Source: Kordiimonadaceae bacterium (lineage in GTDB: Bacteria; Pseudomonadota; Alphaproteobacteria; Sphingomonadales; Emcibacteraceae). Taken from it: a DNA stretch of 62,621 nucleotides. The notes below the pieces were generated by a model. That model saw only the letters and a program-made list of their open reading frames with translations, did not search any database and was not told the DNA's origin. The position numbers and the translations under genes are program-made. Positions within the stretch are counted from its first letter, which is position 1. Every line of letters starts with the position of its first letter. The DNA lies in contig JABGYD010000003.1 of the NCBI GenBank assembly GCA_018675425.1, positions 1-62,621 of the forward strand. Direction: 5' to 3'. Below, in pieces: positions 15,608 to 25,119 of this stretch.

Positions 15608-18600
15608 TTAAGGTTTTCCATAGCCACCCCCCCCAGGAGTTTTAATGGTAAATACATCACCTCTTCTCACTGACACTTCCTGAGAACTAGTGAGTATTTC
15701 GGTTTTTCCACAGGCTCTTTGTAATAAATTTTTACCGCATGAGGCATTACCGCCCCCATTTAATCCCTTTGGCGCAATTTTACGATTATTAGAGATAATT
15801 GCAGCCTGCATATCTTTTAAGAAGAGAATACTGCGTTCAACGCCGTTTCCTCCGGAAAATATACCTTGTCCGCCACTATTTTCACGAATCTTAAACTCTT
15901 TAACCAGAACGGGATAACGCCATTCAAGAACTTCTGGATCGGTAAGACGACTATTAGTCATGTGGCTTTGTATTGCGCTTGCCCCATTATTTTTTGCAGT
16001 TGCTCCCATTCCTCCAGCTATAGTTTCATAATATTGAATTTCACTATCACCAAATGTAAAATTATTCATTGTTCCCTGCGCTGAAGCCATAACTTTAAAA
16101 GCTAGAAATAATGTGTTCACAATTGCCTGAGACGTTTCAACATTTCCAGCCACAACGGCACTAGGATAATTAGGGTTTAAGAATGACCCCTCAGGTACAA
16201 TAATGTTAACTGGTTTTAAGCAACCCTGGTTAAGAGGTATGTCATCATCGACCATACATCTGAATACGTAAAGCGTAGCTGCATGGCAGATGGAAAGTGG
16301 TGCATTAAAATTACTCTTTAGCTGTTCACTAGTACCAGTGAAATCGATTATAGCTGATCGCTCCTCATGATTGATCTTAACTCTAACTTTAATACGGGCA
16401 CCGTTATCAAGTGGATAATCATAATTTGCATCGGCGAGTTTATGAATGACGCGTCGAACTGCTTCTTCGGCATTATTTTGTACATGGACCATATATGCAC
16501 TAACTGTATCAGCACCGTATTGTTTGGTAATATGTGTTAATTCATAAAGCCCCTTTTCGTTTGCAGCAATTTGTCCTTTAAGGTCAGCAATATTTTGCTC
16601 AGGGTTGCGAGCAGGAAATTTAGATGATTTTAATTTTTTTCTTAGTTGGCTTTCTTTAAATTTTCCTTCTTCGACTAACAAAAAATCATCAAATAGGATA
16701 CCTTCTTCCTGAATGTTACTTGACATTGGAGGCATTGAACCTGGGGTAATACCACCAATATCTGCATGGTGACCACGGGTTGCTACATAATAAAGAGGTT
16801 TTTTTCCTCTCTCATCAAACCAAGGAGAAATTACTGTAATATCTGGTAGGTGAGTACCGCCATTATAAGGATTATTGAGAATATAAACGTCACCTTTTTT
16901 CATAGTTTTAGATCGGCTTTTTATAACCGTTTTGATACTAGTGCTCATGGAACCAAGGTGAACTGGCATATGTGGTGCATTGGCTACTAAGTTTCCAGCC
17001 TCATCAAAAATAGCACAGGAAAAATCTAGGCGTTCTTTCATATTTACCGAATGAGCAACATTTTCTAGTACTGCTCCCATTTGTTCGGCGATGGACATAA
17101 ATAAATTATTAAATATCTCAAGTTGAATCGGATCTGCAACTGTACCTATGGCATGAGTTCTATTTAGTGCTTCTTTACGCTCAAAAATTAGGTTATTTTT
17201 CTGATCACTATAAGCAATCCAACCTTTTTCAAGATAATTTGTGCCGTGATCTTCAAGAATGATGGCTGGACCAGTAAGCTCTTTGATGCTGTTATTTAGC
17301 TGGTTACGGTGGACTATCTCTGCAGATTGCCATCTTCCCTTACGGAATATTTTTGAGCGAATGATCCTATGTTTTACATTTGTTAGGTCAGCATCAATTC
17401 TTACACTGCCGCCACCACCAAAAGATTCAACATGAATTTTTTCTACAATAAGTACTTTGTCCGGTGAGGTAAAACCAAACTGTTGTTTATGAAGATCTTT
17501 AAATTGTTGTTTCATGATTGGAATGCTGGCAAGTGGAACTTCAATTGTACTATCACTTCCACTATATTTTATATGTAAGTGGCTTTGTGTTTTAATATTT
17601 TTAACACCTTGGCTGTGAAGAGTTGAATGAACCTTTTGTGTTAGTTGGGTATTTATTTTTTTTAATTTTGGTCCTTGTTTAGGGCATAAGATTTTTTCGA
17701 TAGTCTGTTCTTTTATTGATCTATGATCCGCAAGGCCCATGCCAAAAGCACTTAGAACACCAGCAAATGGATGTAAAAATATTTTTTTAATATCAAGTCT
17801 ATCTGCAACCTTGCAAGCATGCTGTCCTCCTGCTCCACCGAAACTTACTAAAGTATATTTTCGGACATCATAACCTTTCTCTGTCGATATTTTTTTAATT
17901 GCTGTGGCCATATTCTCTATGGCTACTTTAAGAAAACCCTCCGCAATATCTTCAATATTCTTATGAGAACTTATCCTGGCTCCAAGCTTTATAAATTTAG
18001 TTTTAACTGATTTTATGTCAAGTGATTGAGCCGCTGTCTTTCCAAATGTAGCAGGAAAATAACTGGGGTTAATATAACCAAGCAATAAATTGCAATCAGT
18101 TACGGTAAGTGGCCCATCGTTACGATAACAACAAGGGCCGGGCTCAGCACCGGCACTGTCTGGCCCCACCCTAAAACGATTTCCATCATAATGAAGAATA
18201 GAACCCCCACCGGCGGCAACGGTATGGATATTCATCATTGGTGTACGCATGCTCACACCGGCTAAAACTGTTTCATAAGTTCGCTCAAAAGCTCCGTTAT
18301 AATGACTGACATCGGTGGAGGTACCCCCCATATCAAAACAGATCAGTTTATCATACCCAGAAAGGGTAGCGGTCTTGACAGCGCCAACAATACCTCCAGC
18401 CGGTCCAGAAAGAATAGCATCCTTTCCTTTAAAATGGGTTGCATTTGTAAGCCCCCCATTTGACTGCATAAAATAAATAGGAACACCTTCAAGTTCATTT
18501 TCTATTTTTGTAATATATCGGCGCAGAATGGGACTAAGATAAGCATCGACAACTGTTGTATCTCCTCGACTAACAAACTTCATGAGAGGTGTTGTTTGAT

Positions 18601-19207
18601 GGCTAGTTGAAATTTGTTTAAAACCTATATTTTCAGCGAGAGTAGCAATTTTTTTTTCGTGTATTGGGTACCTATATCCATGCATGGTGACGATTGCAAT
18701 TGTTGTTATTCCATCTTGATAAGCCCTTATCATTTCCTTGTAAGATGAAGAAATATCTAGTGGAGTAAGAATTTCACCTCTAGGACTAATTCGTTCCTCG
18801 ATCTCAATTACTTTTTCATAAAGCTGCTCTGGTAAAATTACTTCAAGGTCAAAAAGGCGAGGCCTAGCCTGATAACCAATCTTTAAAGCATCTTTAAATC
18901 CTTTAGTTGTTACGAGTAAAGTTCGCTCACCATTACGTTCGAGTAATGCGTTAGTTGCTACAGTTGTGCCCATCTTAACAAATTCTATTTTGCTATTATC
19001 TATTATTTCATTTTTAGTTCCCAGGATACGTCTAATAGCCTCGATAGCAGCATCCTCGTATTGTAAATTATTGTCAGAAAGTAATTTTAACGTCTGAATA
19101 TCACCTCTTGGTGATCGTGCTACAACATCTGTAAATGTTCCACCCCTATCAATCCAGAATTGCCACTTCTTTTTATTCAATATATTTATTTTTTGAATTG
19201 CTGACAT
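15608..19207 (-). CDS. ATP-dependent 5-oxoprolinase (HyuA-HyuB fusion)
   Basis: A 1199-residue protein joining a HyuA-type ATP-binding half (FWIDRGGTFTDVVARSP at the N-terminus, FDMGGTSTDVS and SFGGAGGQHA inside) to a HyuB-type half starting near residue 690 (LEIFNNLFMSIAEQMG, VYILNNPYNGGTHLPDI, GGGYG at the end). The fused single-chain form is typical of 5-oxoprolinase (OPLAH family), which uses ATP to open 5-oxo-L-proline to glutamate; hydantoinases usually have separate subunits. Full length, with no frameshift. It stands alone, and its likely link is functional: glutamyltransferase activity on glutathione can yield 5-oxoproline. Confidence 0.88.
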   Translation of the reverse strand: MSAIQKINILNKKKWQFWIDRGGTFTDVVARSPRGDIQTLKLLSDNNLQYEDAAIEAIRRILGTKNEIIDNSKIEFVKMGTTVATNALLERNGERTLLVTTKGFKDALKIGYQARPRLFDLEVILPEQLYEKVIEIEERISPRGEILTPLDISSSYKEMIRAYQDGITTIAIVTMHGYRYPIHEKKIATLAENIGFKQISTSHQTTPLMKFVSRGDTTVVDAYLSPILRRYITKIENELEGVPIYFMQSNGGLTNATHFKGKDAILSGPAGGIVGAVKTATLSGYDKLICFDMGGTSTDVSHYNGAFERTYETVLAGVSMRTPMMNIHTVAAGGGSILHYDGNRFRVGPDSAGAEPGPCCYRNDGPLTVTDCNLLLGYINPSYFPATFGKTAAQSLDIKSVKTKFIKLGARISSHKNIEDIAEGFLKVAIENMATAIKKISTEKGYDVRKYTLVSFGGAGGQHACKVADRLDIKKIFLHPFAGVLSAFGMGLADHRSIKEQTIEKILCPKQGPKLKKINTQLTQKVHSTLHSQGVKNIKTQSHLHIKYSGSDSTIEVPLASIPIMKQQFKDLHKQQFGFTSPDKVLIVEKIHVESFGGGGSVRIDADLTNVKHRIIRSKIFRKGRWQSAEIVHRNQLNNSIKELTGPAIILEDHGTNYLEKGWIAYSDQKNNLIFERKEALNRTHAIGTVADPIQLEIFNNLFMSIAEQMGAVLENVAHSVNMKERLDFSCAIFDEAGNLVANAPHMPVHLGSMSTSIKTVIKSRSKTMKKGDVYILNNPYNGGTHLPDITVISPWFDERGKKPLYYVATRGHHADIGGITPGSMPPMSSNIQEEGILFDDFLLVEEGKFKESQLRKKLKSSKFPARNPEQNIADLKGQIAANEKGLYELTHITKQYGADTVSAYMVHVQNNAEEAVRRVIHKLADANYDYPLDNGARIKVRVKINHEERSAIIDFTGTSEQLKSNFNAPLSICHAATLYVFRCMVDDDIPLNQGCLKPVNIIVPEGSFLNPNYPSAVVAGNVETSQAIVNTLFLAFKVMASAQGTMNNFTFGDSEIQYYETIAGGMGATAKNNGASAIQSHMTNSRLTDPEVLEWRYPVLVKEFKIRENSGGQGIFSGGNGVERSILFLKDMQAAIISNNRKIAPKGLNGGGNASCGKNLLQRACGKTEILTSSQEVSVRRGDVFTIKTPGGGGYGKP

Positions 19208-19366
19208 TTAAATAATTTCTTAAGTTTTGAAATTTGAATATTTTATTAACATTAATTTTTCTTATAAGGAATATTTTTATATATGTGACTTCTTATTGTT
19301 TTTGATTATTATAAGTCTTTAAGTTTTGGTAAATTTAAAAATATTTCATTATTTAGGGAATTTTCT

Positions 19367-20089
19367 ATGTCGATATGGAATACCATTTTAGGTGGTGCAG
19401 CAGGGTTTATGGTTGGTGGACCGATTGGTGGTCTAATGGGCGCAGCGGCTGTTCACTTTGCAGGTAAGGCATCCAGCGGGGTTATTAATTCACAAAGACA
19501 GGAAGCAATTTTTGCAGCTGGATTTATTGCACTATGTGCAAAAATGGCCAAGGCAGATGGGATTGTAACTCGAGAAGAAATTAACGTTTTTAAAAAATCT
19601 TTTCGTGTCCCACCGAATGATGCAAAGCGTGTAGCGTGGCTTTTTGACCAGGCAAAAAAGGAAATGGATGGTTATGAGGGCTATGCTAATCAGCTTTACT
19701 CAAATTTTTATAATCAACCAGCCGTTCTAGAACAAATCATTGACCTTCTTTTCCACATTGCTATGGCTGATGGTGTTATGCATCCAGCTGAAATGAATTA
19801 CCTTAATGAAGTAGCTCGAATTTTCATGATTTCTGAATCTGATTTTTCCAGAATTAGTGAAAGTCATTTATTAGCAGGTAAAAGTGATCCATATACTATT
19901 CTTGGAGTTTCTTATGATGCAACAGATAAGCAGGTTAAATCAGCTTACCGTAAGCTCATAAAAGAGCATCATCCAGACCTTCTAATGGCCCAAGGGGTGC
20001 CAGAGGAACTTATTGAAGTTGCTACTAATAAGATGGCTATAGTAAATAATTCTTATGATAAAATCTGCAAATTACGTGGTATTAAGTAG
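19367..20089 (+). CDS. DjlA-like co-chaperone (TerB and J domains)
   Basis: A 240-residue protein with a Gly-rich hydrophobic N-terminus (ILGGAAGFMVGGPIGGLMGA) that probably inserts in the membrane, a TerB-like helical domain (about residues 45-155), and a C-terminal J domain containing the HPD motif (KEHHPDLLM) after YTILGVSYDATDKQVKSAYR. This order is that of DjlA, a membrane-linked DnaJ protein that stimulates DnaK ATPase and has been tied to envelope stress signalling in E. coli. A GGGA Shine-Dalgarno sequence precedes the ATG. It is divergent from the 5-oxoprolinase gene and lies 12 bases ahead of the exporter gene. Confidence 0.9.
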   Translation: MSIWNTILGGAAGFMVGGPIGGLMGAAAVHFAGKASSGVINSQRQEAIFAAGFIALCAKMAKADGIVTREEINVFKKSFRVPPNDAKRVAWLFDQAKKEMDGYEGYANQLYSNFYNQPAVLEQIIDLLFHIAMADGVMHPAEMNYLNEVARIFMISESDFSRISESHLLAGKSDPYTILGVSYDATDKQVKSAYRKLIKEHHPDLLMAQGVPEELIEVATNKMAIVNNSYDKICKLRGIK

Positions 20090-20101
20090 AGGTATGGCTT
20101 T

Positions 20102-20992
20102 ATGTCAGTAAGACACGCTATATTTGCATTGATTATATGCTCCATTTGGGGTGTTAATTTTACTGTAATGAAAATTGGTTTAATGCAAATAGATCCTTAT
20201 TTATTTGGCTTTTTGCGTTTTAGTATAGTTTTTCTTTTACTTCTACCATGGTTAAAGATTGTTCCAGGAATGATGATTAAGTTGTTTTTACTTGGTAATT
20301 TAATTGGTGGTTTCCAATTTGCGCTTGTATTTCTTGCGATGGATATGACAAATCATGTCTCTGCGATGTCGGTAGTGGTGCAATTGAATATCCCGATCAC
20401 ACTTATTATGGCACATTTCTTCCTTTTTGAGCGAATGAGTTACTGGCGAACTTCTGGTGTTTTAATTTCTTTTCTCGGTGTTCTAATTATTACACTTGAG
20501 CCTGAGATATTAGAAGAAGGCATCGTCATACTCATCGTTGTTGGTGCAACAACTATGTATTCGATAGGAGTGATAATGATGAGAAAAATGGCGTCGATTA
20601 ATGTTTTTCAAACTCAAGCTTGGGTTGCCTTTTTCAGTGTTCCTATCTTTTTTATTATGACACTTATCTTTGAAAGTGGTCAAATTGAACAAGTCCTCAA
20701 TATAGATCTTATAGGAATTTTAATGGTCCTGTATACGTCCATACTTGCTTCAATTGTTGGGTATGGGGGTATTAATTATTTACTCAAGCTTTATCCAGTA
20801 ACACTCATCTCACCATTTATGGTTAGCGTTCCTATATTCGCAACAATTGGATCAGTTACTTTTCTTAATGAGATTTTATCTGTTAAATTTATTTTAGGGG
20901 CATTAGTTACCCTAGTGGGACTTGGTATTATTCATTATCGTGATTGGCAGTTAAAAAGACATTTGAAGGTGATAAGTAATGAAGGTGCTTAA
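20102..20992 (+). CDS. EamA/DMT-family membrane exporter
   Basis: A 296-residue protein with about ten hydrophobic segments in two EamA repeats. The N-terminus ALIICSIWGVNFTVMKIGL has the WGxNF signature of the drug/metabolite transporter superfamily, and the second repeat ends VTFLNEILSVKFILGALVTLVGLG. Many relatives export amino acids or their derivatives, but the substrate cannot be predicted. The coding region overlaps the amidase gene by 14 bases, so the two are probably co-translated. The same arrangement of djlA, exporter and amidase near rnpB suggests a short operon. Confidence 0.88.
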   Translation: MSVRHAIFALIICSIWGVNFTVMKIGLMQIDPYLFGFLRFSIVFLLLLPWLKIVPGMMIKLFLLGNLIGGFQFALVFLAMDMTNHVSAMSVVVQLNIPITLIMAHFFLFERMSYWRTSGVLISFLGVLIITLEPEILEEGIVILIVVGATTMYSIGVIMMRKMASINVFQTQAWVAFFSVPIFFIMTLIFESGQIEQVLNIDLIGILMVLYTSILASIVGYGGINYLLKLYPVTLISPFMVSVPIFATIGSVTFLNEILSVKFILGALVTLVGLGIIHYRDWQLKRHLKVISNEGA

Positions 20993-21695
20993 TTCAGTAA
21001 ATTTTGATAATCGGACTGGAGCAAAAATAAAATATCTTATTATGCATTATACTGGGATGATTAACGGTGCCAATGCTCTTGAGAAACTCTGTGATCCGAA
21101 ATCTAAAGTAAGTGCACATTATCTAGTTGAAGAGAATGGTCAGGTTTATCAGTTAGTAAATGAACAAAAAAGGGCGTGGCATGCCGGTGTTGCAAAATGG
21201 GAGGATGATGAAGATATTAATGATATTTCAATAGGAATTGAGATTGTTAACTCGGGGCATGCTTATGCAGGTTATGAAAGCGTGTATAAGGCTTTCCCTG
21301 AAGTACAAATGGCTCAGGTTATTGGGCTGGCTCAGAAAATTATTAATCGGCATAAAATAAAACGCCACTACGTTTTAGGTCACAGTGACGTTGCGTGGCG
21401 TCGAAAAATTGATCCAGGCGAATTGTTTGACTGGAAAAAACTTTCTCAGAATGGTGTAGGGGTCTGGCCAACGAGTAGTTCAGAAGGGGTGAAAATTAAA
21501 GTAGATTTAAGTAATTTTTTGAGACAGTTAAAAACCTTTGGCTATGATGTTGATTTTGAAAAGGACCCATCAGAAACTATTACCGCGTTTCAACGACATT
21601 TCAGACAAGATAATATCAATGGTCAGTTAGATAAGGAAACGATGTGGCGGCTTTTATCTTTAATTAAACAAAAATCAGTTAATATTAGGCTTTAA
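20979..21695 (+). CDS. N-acetylmuramoyl-L-alanine amidase (AmpD/AmiD type) with peptidoglycan-binding domain
   Basis: A 238-residue zinc amidase of the Amidase_2/PGRP fold. Metal-site histidines are recognisable in MHYTGM, SAHYLVEENG and GHSDVAWRRKIDPG; a PG_binding_1 domain occupies the last 65 residues (FLRQLKTFGYDV to DKETMWRLLSLI). These enzymes cut the bond between MurNAc and L-Ala of the stem peptide. No signal peptide is visible, so it may act in the cytoplasm on recycled anhydromuropeptides like AmpD, although the binding domain is more typical of periplasmic AmiD. The 3' end overlaps the convergent lipoprotein gene by 21 bases. Confidence 0.9.
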   Translation: MKVLNSVNFDNRTGAKIKYLIMHYTGMINGANALEKLCDPKSKVSAHYLVEENGQVYQLVNEQKRAWHAGVAKWEDDEDINDISIGIEIVNSGHAYAGYESVYKAFPEVQMAQVIGLAQKIINRHKIKRHYVLGHSDVAWRRKIDPGELFDWKKLSQNGVGVWPTSSSEGVKIKVDLSNFLRQLKTFGYDVDFEKDPSETITAFQRHFRQDNINGQLDKETMWRLLSLIKQKSVNIRL

Positions 21696-21884
21696 ATTAT
21701 CTTCGCCGTGACGCGCATTCTGTTTGTCCGCAATTAAACCTTCTGGCAGGGGATCAATCAAATCACCTGTATTAGGTCCAGCGGGACCATTTTTAATAAC
21801 TGCAGGTTTTTCTCCACATCCAATTAATAAAAGAAAGGATATAATTATAATTGTAGTAGCAAATAAATTTGAATTTTTAGTCAT
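21675..21884 (-). CDS. small predicted lipoprotein
   Basis: A 69-residue protein with an N-terminal hydrophobic segment and lipobox LIGC (Cys23), leaving a mature lipopeptide of about 47 polar residues rich in Asn, Gly and Pro. I do not recognise a family beyond a general resemblance to the very short outer-membrane lipoproteins of Gram-negative bacteria (the LptM/YifL size class); the sequence after Cys is not the usual GRKG form. The lipobox in frame and the short signal peptide make it a plausible real gene. Confidence 0.55.
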   Translation of the reverse strand: MTKNSNLFATTIIIISFLLLIGCGEKPAVIKNGPAGPNTGDLIDPLPEGLIADKQNARHGEDNLKPNIN

Positions 21885-22169
21885 ATAAGATGTTCTATTT
21901 TATAGTTAAAAAGTGAGAGTAATTTGCCTTAGATTTGAAATTAATACCAGTAAAAAACAGTAATTTTGATATTTTAATACTTTTATAGGTACTGTGTAAA
22001 TTGAGGACTATGGTTAGGTGGTTGGGAAAGTATAATAATAAAATAGATTTTATCGAAGTTCAGAATAAAAAATTTTACTAATTTATATCTAATATTATTA
22101 ACTTAAAGAATAGCTATTAAATTACAAAAATCTTGCTTTTAAAGATACTTCTAGGGTAACTATTACCCA
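21885..22169. other. intergenic region upstream of rnpB
   Basis: AT-rich and without a supportable gene. A 6-bp inverted repeat with a triloop, GGGTAA/TTACCC, lies at 22154-22168 directly before the RNase P RNA. I could not identify a convincing promoter: TTGCTT at 22133 has the right distance from the RNA start but a poor -10 element. Confidence 0.4.
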
Positions 22170-22542
22170 GTCAGATGGCTGGAAGATCGCTGCTGTATTT
22201 TTATGAATACAGGAGAGGAAAGTCCGGGCACCACGAAAGAGCAGTGCTGGTTAACGACCAGCGAAGGTAACTTCAGGGAAAGTGCCACAGAAAGTAAACC
22301 GCCAGCCTAGGCTGGTAAGGGTGAAAGGGTGTGGTAAGAGCGCACCGCCTTTCTGGTGACAGAAAGGGCATGGTAAACCCCACTGGGTGCAAAATCGAAT
22401 AGGAACGACTGGCTTTGGCCACTTATTTTTTCGAAGTGTCGTTCGGGTTGATTGCAAGAGGTTGTTGGTAACAATAGCCCTAGATGAATGATCTTACAGG
22501 TGGGAAACCACCGGACAAAACCCGGCTTATAGGCCATCTGAC
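22170..22542 (+). ncRNA. rnpB: RNase P RNA (class A)
   Basis: The catalytic RNA subunit of RNase P. The helix P1 strands GTCAGATGGC (22170) and GGCCATCTGAC (ending 22542) close the molecule. The conserved core is clear: GAGGAAAGTCCGGGC, then GAAAGGGTGTGGTAAGAGCG, GGTAAACCCC, and TAGATGAATGATCT followed by ACAAAACCCGGCTTA near the 3' end, where CCGG is the loop-type tRNA CCA contact. A T-run follows P1 directly. Open frames on the minus strand across this region are incidental. rnpB upstream of mraZ is an alphaproteobacterial arrangement. Confidence 0.97.
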
Positions 22543-22548
22543 CTTTTT
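22532..22548 (+). terminator. T-tract after the rnpB P1 helix
   Basis: The 3' strand of helix P1 (GCCATCTGAC) is followed by CTTTTTT. In rnpB genes the P1 helix and a T-run often end transcription; no separate hairpin is seen. Confidence 0.45.
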
Positions 22549-22638
22549 TAATTTGTTACTAACTTCTTTTCTGTGGATTTGCTCCAATTTCATTGATAGC
22601 ATTCTAAAGAGTATAAAAATTATAAGAAGGTATATAGA

Positions 22639-24855
22639 ATGTACTTATTTCGGAATATGATAATTGTCTTGGCGTCTGCAAGTATATTTTTATGTACGGC
22701 GATGGCGGCTAGTCTCACAATCAAACAAATTACGGAAAATGTTAACCTTAACGGATCCATTCCAGGCGGGCTTAAATTTTCTCCAGACGGAGCGCGCGTG
22801 ACATTTTTGCGGAGCAGTGTAGCAGATGAACGGGTTCTAGATTTGTGGGAATATAACGTTGCTGAGAAAATATCTCGCCTTTTAGTCAAGGCAACTGACA
22901 TCACGGGTGGAGAAGAGCAATTATCTGAAATAGAACGTGGCCGCCGGGAACGCATGAGAATAACCAATTTTGGAATTGTTGATTTTTCCTGGTCAAAGGA
23001 CGGAAAGAAAATACTGTTCCCATTGGGCGGAGATCTTTATGAGTATTCTCTTGCGAGTCAATCTACTAATCGTCTTACGAATAATAAAACATTTGTGTCG
23101 GATAGCCGTTTTTCTCCTCAGGGAAGCTATATATCTTATATTGAAAATAATAATATTCACATTGTAAATGTGAATAGTAAAGTTATTCAAACGATGACCT
23201 ATTCTTCTTCGCCGACTGTCAAAAATGGTGTAGCAGAGTTTATAGCCATGGAGGAAATGGATCGGGATACAGGCTATTGGTGGTCTGAAGATGAAAAATA
23301 TATAGCCTACATTCAATTTGATGAAAAAAACATAGATGAGCGCGGGCGTTACGAAGTTATCCGCGATGGGTTTAAAGTCTTAAAAGAGAGATACCCGCGC
23401 GCTGGAACCAGCAATGTTACTGTCAAGCTTGGTATTATGGAGGTGGCATCAGGTCAAACAAAATGGATTAATCTGGGTGACAATAAAGATATATATTTAC
23501 CACGTGTTTCATGGGTTCCAAATAGTAGTGGTATTTTTTATCAAATCCAAAACCGAGAACAAAATCGACTGGATCTTATTTATGCTGATGCGAAAACCGC
23601 AAACAAAAGAACAATACTTATCGAACATTCTAAAACGTGGATTAATTTGAACCACGGCTTAAAATTAATCAAAAATGGTAAAGAGTTTTTGTGGCAATCA
23701 GAACGAACGGGGTTTAATCACCTATATCATTACAAATCAGATGGTAAATTAATTAACCAACTTACTGACGGTGACTGGGTTGTAAATGGCCCAGTAAAAT
23801 TAGCAAATGATGAAATTTATTTTTCGGCTAACGCTGACGACTATCTTGAGAGACATTTATATAAAGTGCCATTGATAAGCGATAAACAATTAAGACCAGA
23901 GAAAGTTTCAATTCGTGCAGGTTGGCATACTATTAACTTTCCGGACGAAGGAAATAATTATATAGATCGCTTTTCTTCCGCCGATCAACCTACTCAAGTT
24001 TCGATCCATAATCTTAGTGGTGAGCGAGAGTTATGGATCGAGGAAAATAAAATTAATAGTGACCATCCTTATTCTGCTTATTTGGGGCAGCATATTAAAC
24101 CTGAGTTTGGGAAAATAAATAATAAAAATGGTGATGAGTTGCATTACCGTATGTATAAACCTGAGAATATGGAACCTGGTAAAAAATACCCGGTGATATT
24201 TGCTCTTTATGGTGGACCAGGATCACAGTTGGTAAGAAATGTTTGGGGCAATCTCTTGCATCAGGTTTGGGCTCAGGACGGATATGTTGTTTTTACACTC
24301 GATAATCGTGGCACCAGTAACAAAGGTACTAAATTCGCAGGTGCGGTTTATCATCATTTGGGGGATGTGGAGGTTGAAGATCAAGTCGTGGGCGCTAATT
24401 ATCTAAAAACACTTGATTTTATTGATGGTGATAAAATTGCCGTTCAGGGGCATAGCTATGGAGGCTACATGGTTCTAATGAGCATGTTTAAGGCTGCTGA
24501 TATCTTTAAGGTTGGGGTGTCCGGTGCACCGGTAACAGACTGGAAACTTTATGATACCCACTACACCGAACGTTTTCTTGGACAAACAAGTAGTGATGAG
24601 GGTTTATATGAAAAAAGTAGCGTCTTTCCTTACATTAATGGACTAAAGGGTAAACTTCTTATTCTACATGGATTAGCTGACGATAATGTTCTTTTTAACC
24701 ATACAAGTATGTTAATTGATGAACTACAGCAGCGTGCCATACAGTTTGATTTTATGGCTTATCCTGGTCAGACACATCGTCTAGGAGCAGATAGAATGCG
24801 ACAAAGGCATGTTTATGAAACTCAAAAAAGATATCTTGATGACCACCTTAAATAG
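22639..24855 (+). CDS. secreted dipeptidyl peptidase IV-like S9 peptidase
   Basis: A 738-residue prolyl oligopeptidase-family enzyme with a signal peptide (MIIVLASASIFLCTAMAAS), a beta-propeller N-terminal part, a Glu-rich MEEMDRDTGYWWSEDE segment matching the Glu-Glu motif that binds the substrate N-terminus in DPP IV, and a C-terminal alpha/beta hydrolase. The triad is visible: Ser606 in GHSYGGYM, Asp in HGLADDNVLF, and His713 in GQTHRLG. DPP IV removes X-Pro or X-Ala dipeptides from peptide N-termini, here probably in the periplasm. It separates rnpB from mraZ, which are often closer together. Confidence 0.92.
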   Translation: MYLFRNMIIVLASASIFLCTAMAASLTIKQITENVNLNGSIPGGLKFSPDGARVTFLRSSVADERVLDLWEYNVAEKISRLLVKATDITGGEEQLSEIERGRRERMRITNFGIVDFSWSKDGKKILFPLGGDLYEYSLASQSTNRLTNNKTFVSDSRFSPQGSYISYIENNNIHIVNVNSKVIQTMTYSSSPTVKNGVAEFIAMEEMDRDTGYWWSEDEKYIAYIQFDEKNIDERGRYEVIRDGFKVLKERYPRAGTSNVTVKLGIMEVASGQTKWINLGDNKDIYLPRVSWVPNSSGIFYQIQNREQNRLDLIYADAKTANKRTILIEHSKTWINLNHGLKLIKNGKEFLWQSERTGFNHLYHYKSDGKLINQLTDGDWVVNGPVKLANDEIYFSANADDYLERHLYKVPLISDKQLRPEKVSIRAGWHTINFPDEGNNYIDRFSSADQPTQVSIHNLSGERELWIEENKINSDHPYSAYLGQHIKPEFGKINNKNGDELHYRMYKPENMEPGKKYPVIFALYGGPGSQLVRNVWGNLLHQVWAQDGYVVFTLDNRGTSNKGTKFAGAVYHHLGDVEVEDQVVGANYLKTLDFIDGDKIAVQGHSYGGYMVLMSMFKAADIFKVGVSGAPVTDWKLYDTHYTERFLGQTSSDEGLYEKSSVFPYINGLKGKLLILHGLADDNVLFNHTSMLIDELQQRAIQFDFMAYPGQTHRLGADRMRQRHVYETQKRYLDDHLK

Positions 24856-25119
24856 TTGCAGGCCTATTTAGTAAATTATTTTCTATCATAACTAACCCTT
24901 GATCACCGACGCGATGTCTCTCATGTACTCCGATTCTTATGTTTTGGGGCATCATTTTAATATTTTAGCACGATTTATTCATTAAAACCCATTTGGTGGT
25001 TTTTTATCACTATATATTATTCTATGAAAATAAACTGATATTTTTAACATAAGTTATTGAAAATAAGTAATAATATTAGTTTTCGTAGATTAGTTAATGA
25101 GGTATTAATTTCGTGTAAC
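24856..25119. other. intergenic region between the peptidase and the mraZ operator
   Basis: AT-rich, no gene seen. It contains one GANTC site (24932-24936) and a distal pair of operator-like units, ATTCAT at 24977 and ACCCAT at 24987, spaced 10 bases apart. The 13-base core CATTAAAACCCAT (24980-24992) differs at one base from the copy at 25143-25155 in the mraZ-proximal array. Confidence 0.5.

Noticed and set aside
22251-22537. Two overlapping minus-strand open frames of 68 and 76 codons
   Set aside because: They lie antisense inside the RNase P RNA core and have no start signal or protein family features.
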